Shown: in pieces, positions 40,797 to 41,836 of the stretch
How the letters are laid out: every line of letters begins with the position of its first letter
Position numbering within the stretch: the stretch's first letter is position 1
NCBI GenBank assembly: GCA_964527325.1
Contig: CAZGNU010000005.1
Coordinates: forward strand, 1-41,836
Direction: 5' to 3'
Source: UBA6164 sp964527325
GTDB lineage: Bacteria > Patescibacteriota > Gracilibacteria > BD1-5 > UBA6164
Length of the DNA: 41,836 nucleotides
Position numbers and translations under genes: made by a program
The notes under the pieces: model-generated
Database searches by the model: none
The model's input: the letters and a program-made list of their open reading frames with translations, nothing else
Told to the model about the DNA's origin: nothing

Positions 40797-40831
40797 AAAA
40801 AACTATACTTAGATTTAAGTATAGTTTTTTT
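40797..40831 (+). terminator. Terminator behind tail 4 (type T2)
   Basis: AAAAAACTATACTTA / TAAGTATAGTTTTTTT; third copy of the CTATACTTA terminator. It overlaps the stop of the converging ATPase. Confidence 0.85.
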
Positions 40832-41836
40832 ATAGCATATAAATACTACTATCTAAATCAATTACATCAAGATTAAAATCATTATATTTATTTATAAATA
40901 ACTTATATTTTGATAAATCAAATTTTTCTTTATTTACTTTAACTTCATAAGCTTGTTTTTCATACTCTAAAACAAAGTCAACTTCATTTTTATTTTGAGT
41001 CCTCCAAAACTTTATATCATCTATGGTATTATTATTTAATAAATTTCTAAAAACTAAATTTTCAAACAATTCTCATTTATCAACTCTAAAATCAAAATTT
41101 TCGAAATTGTTAATAAAATAATTTCTTAATCATAAATCATAAAAATATACTTTTTGCATCTTTGTTAATTCTTTTCTTATGTTTTCAAAAAAAGGAGATA
41201 TTGTTGCAATATGAAAAGATTTTTTCATTATGTAAATATATCTTTCTACTGTTACAGCATTTAAATTTACAGTATTTGCTATTTCATTTACATTTAATAA
41301 GTTACCAACTTGACTGGCTAATATCTTTAATATAAAATAATATTTTTTTTCATATTCAACTCATGCCTCTAAAATATCTTTTTTTATATATGATAATCAA
41401 ATTTCTTCTAAAATATTCTTTTTTTCCTCAATATCATCTTCTAAAACTACTTCTGGATATCCACCATAAATCATAAATTCATAATAAAAATGATATATAT
41501 CATTTTTTACCAATAAAGGTATTTGTTTATTTTTAATATATGATACTAAGTTTTCTTTTTTCTTAAAAATCAAATATTCTTCAAAACTTAATGTGTTTAT
41601 ATAAAAAATCCTCTTTCTTCCGGCAAGAGAATCCTTAAATTTTTTATCAATATAAAATGCTGAACTTCATGTTACTACCAATTTTATAATTCATTTATAT
41701 TCATCGTAAATATATTTTAAAAAGTTACTTGGATTTTTTAAATATTGTATTTCATCAATAAAAACAGTTGTTTTTACATCTGATTTTAAAATCAGATCAA
41801 ATATGTTTTCTGGATGCTTATTTAATAAATCCAAAT
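40830..41836 (-). CDS. AAA ATPase, DUF4143-type (N-terminus outside window)
   Basis: 335 codons are visible; Walker A lies beyond the window end. Walker B is TTVFIDEIQ, followed by VTGSSAFYI, SLAGRKRIFYINTLSFEEYL, winged helix VNLNAVTVERYIYIMKKSF and the C-terminal NEVDFVLEYEKQAYEVKVNKE, with an intact D-xn-EVK motif. Same subgroup as the ATPases at 21734 and 34050. It lies just outside the last fusA tail and may belong to the pre-insertion neighbourhood. Confidence 0.85.

Noticed and set aside
1..41836. CRISPR arrays
   Set aside because: No regularly spaced short direct repeats with unique spacers are visible; the repeats present are palindromic pairs or gene fragments.
1..41836. tRNA or rRNA genes
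   Set aside because: No cloverleaf with a TTCGANNC-type arm and CCA-proximal stem was found by eye, including between ribosomal genes; a program such as tRNAscan could overrule this.

Overview
This window is AT-rich DNA from a bacterium that reads TGA as glycine (genetic code 25), as in Absconditabacteria (SR1) and Gracilibacteria of the Patescibacteria/CPR. EF-G shows it most clearly: in-frame TGA codons fall on conserved glycines, for example codon 111, in the context SQ-G-VEPQSE. Nearly every other gene here also needs TGA read as glycine; only TAA and TAG act as stops. Genes are short-spaced, arginine is mostly AGA, and I see no Shine-Dalgarno sequence before the starts I examined. There is no rpmD (L30) gene between rpsE and rplO, as is typical of CPR ribosomes.

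Layout. 1-3650: four tandem paralogous secreted proteins with near-constant N-termini and variable C-termini, one of them broken by a 100-N assembly gap, interleaved with a type IV pilin-like protein that ends in GWI repeats. 3721-4926: an AAA ATPase of the DUF4143 type. 5064-5531: peptide deformylase. 5595-5770: a candidate structured small RNA with its own promoter and terminator. 5846-16213 (minus strand): a 20-gene S10/spc ribosomal protein operon from rplC to secY, with a consensus promoter. 16321-23781: membrane proteins, a REP-associated (Y1/HUH) transposase, two more ATPases, an alpha/beta hydrolase and pheS. 23785-27477: a WecA/MraY-like glycan phosphotransferase, a pilin-like protein, fmt and an ABC-2 permease. 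27503-31513: small unknown proteins, prmC, another ATPase. 31624-33768: fusA (EF-G).

The most unusual part is 33769-40830, downstream of fusA. Three displaced copies of the fusA 3' end (235, about 80 and about 175 bp) are strung along the sequence. Each ends at the EF-G stop codon and each is followed by a terminator of the same CTATACTTA/TAAGTATAG type. Between them sit accessory cassettes: a DUF4143 ATPase; a DUF4116-like protein plus an AbiEi/AbiEii toxin-antitoxin pair; and a coiled-coil protein plus another ATPase and two small ORFs. The three old tails resemble each other more than they resemble the tail now on fusA, and the differences between tail 2 and fusA are mostly synonymous. This suggests repeated insertion of cassettes at the 3' end of fusA, each bringing a replacement tail and pushing the old one downstream. 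In cassette 2 the AbiEii toxin reads in frame into the EF-G tail, giving a toxin with an EF-G C-terminus.

A second theme is palindromic, GC-richer repeats that contrast with the AT-rich background. Three are inverted pairs resembling REPINs: one between rplB and rpsS, one inside the transposase reading frame, and one spanning the start and leader of a pilin gene. An identical 43-bp palindrome is inserted twice, in frame, in fmt. The resident transposase is a plausible mobiliser. Seven AAA/DUF4143-type ATPases in 42 kb is a notable expansion for a presumably reduced genome.
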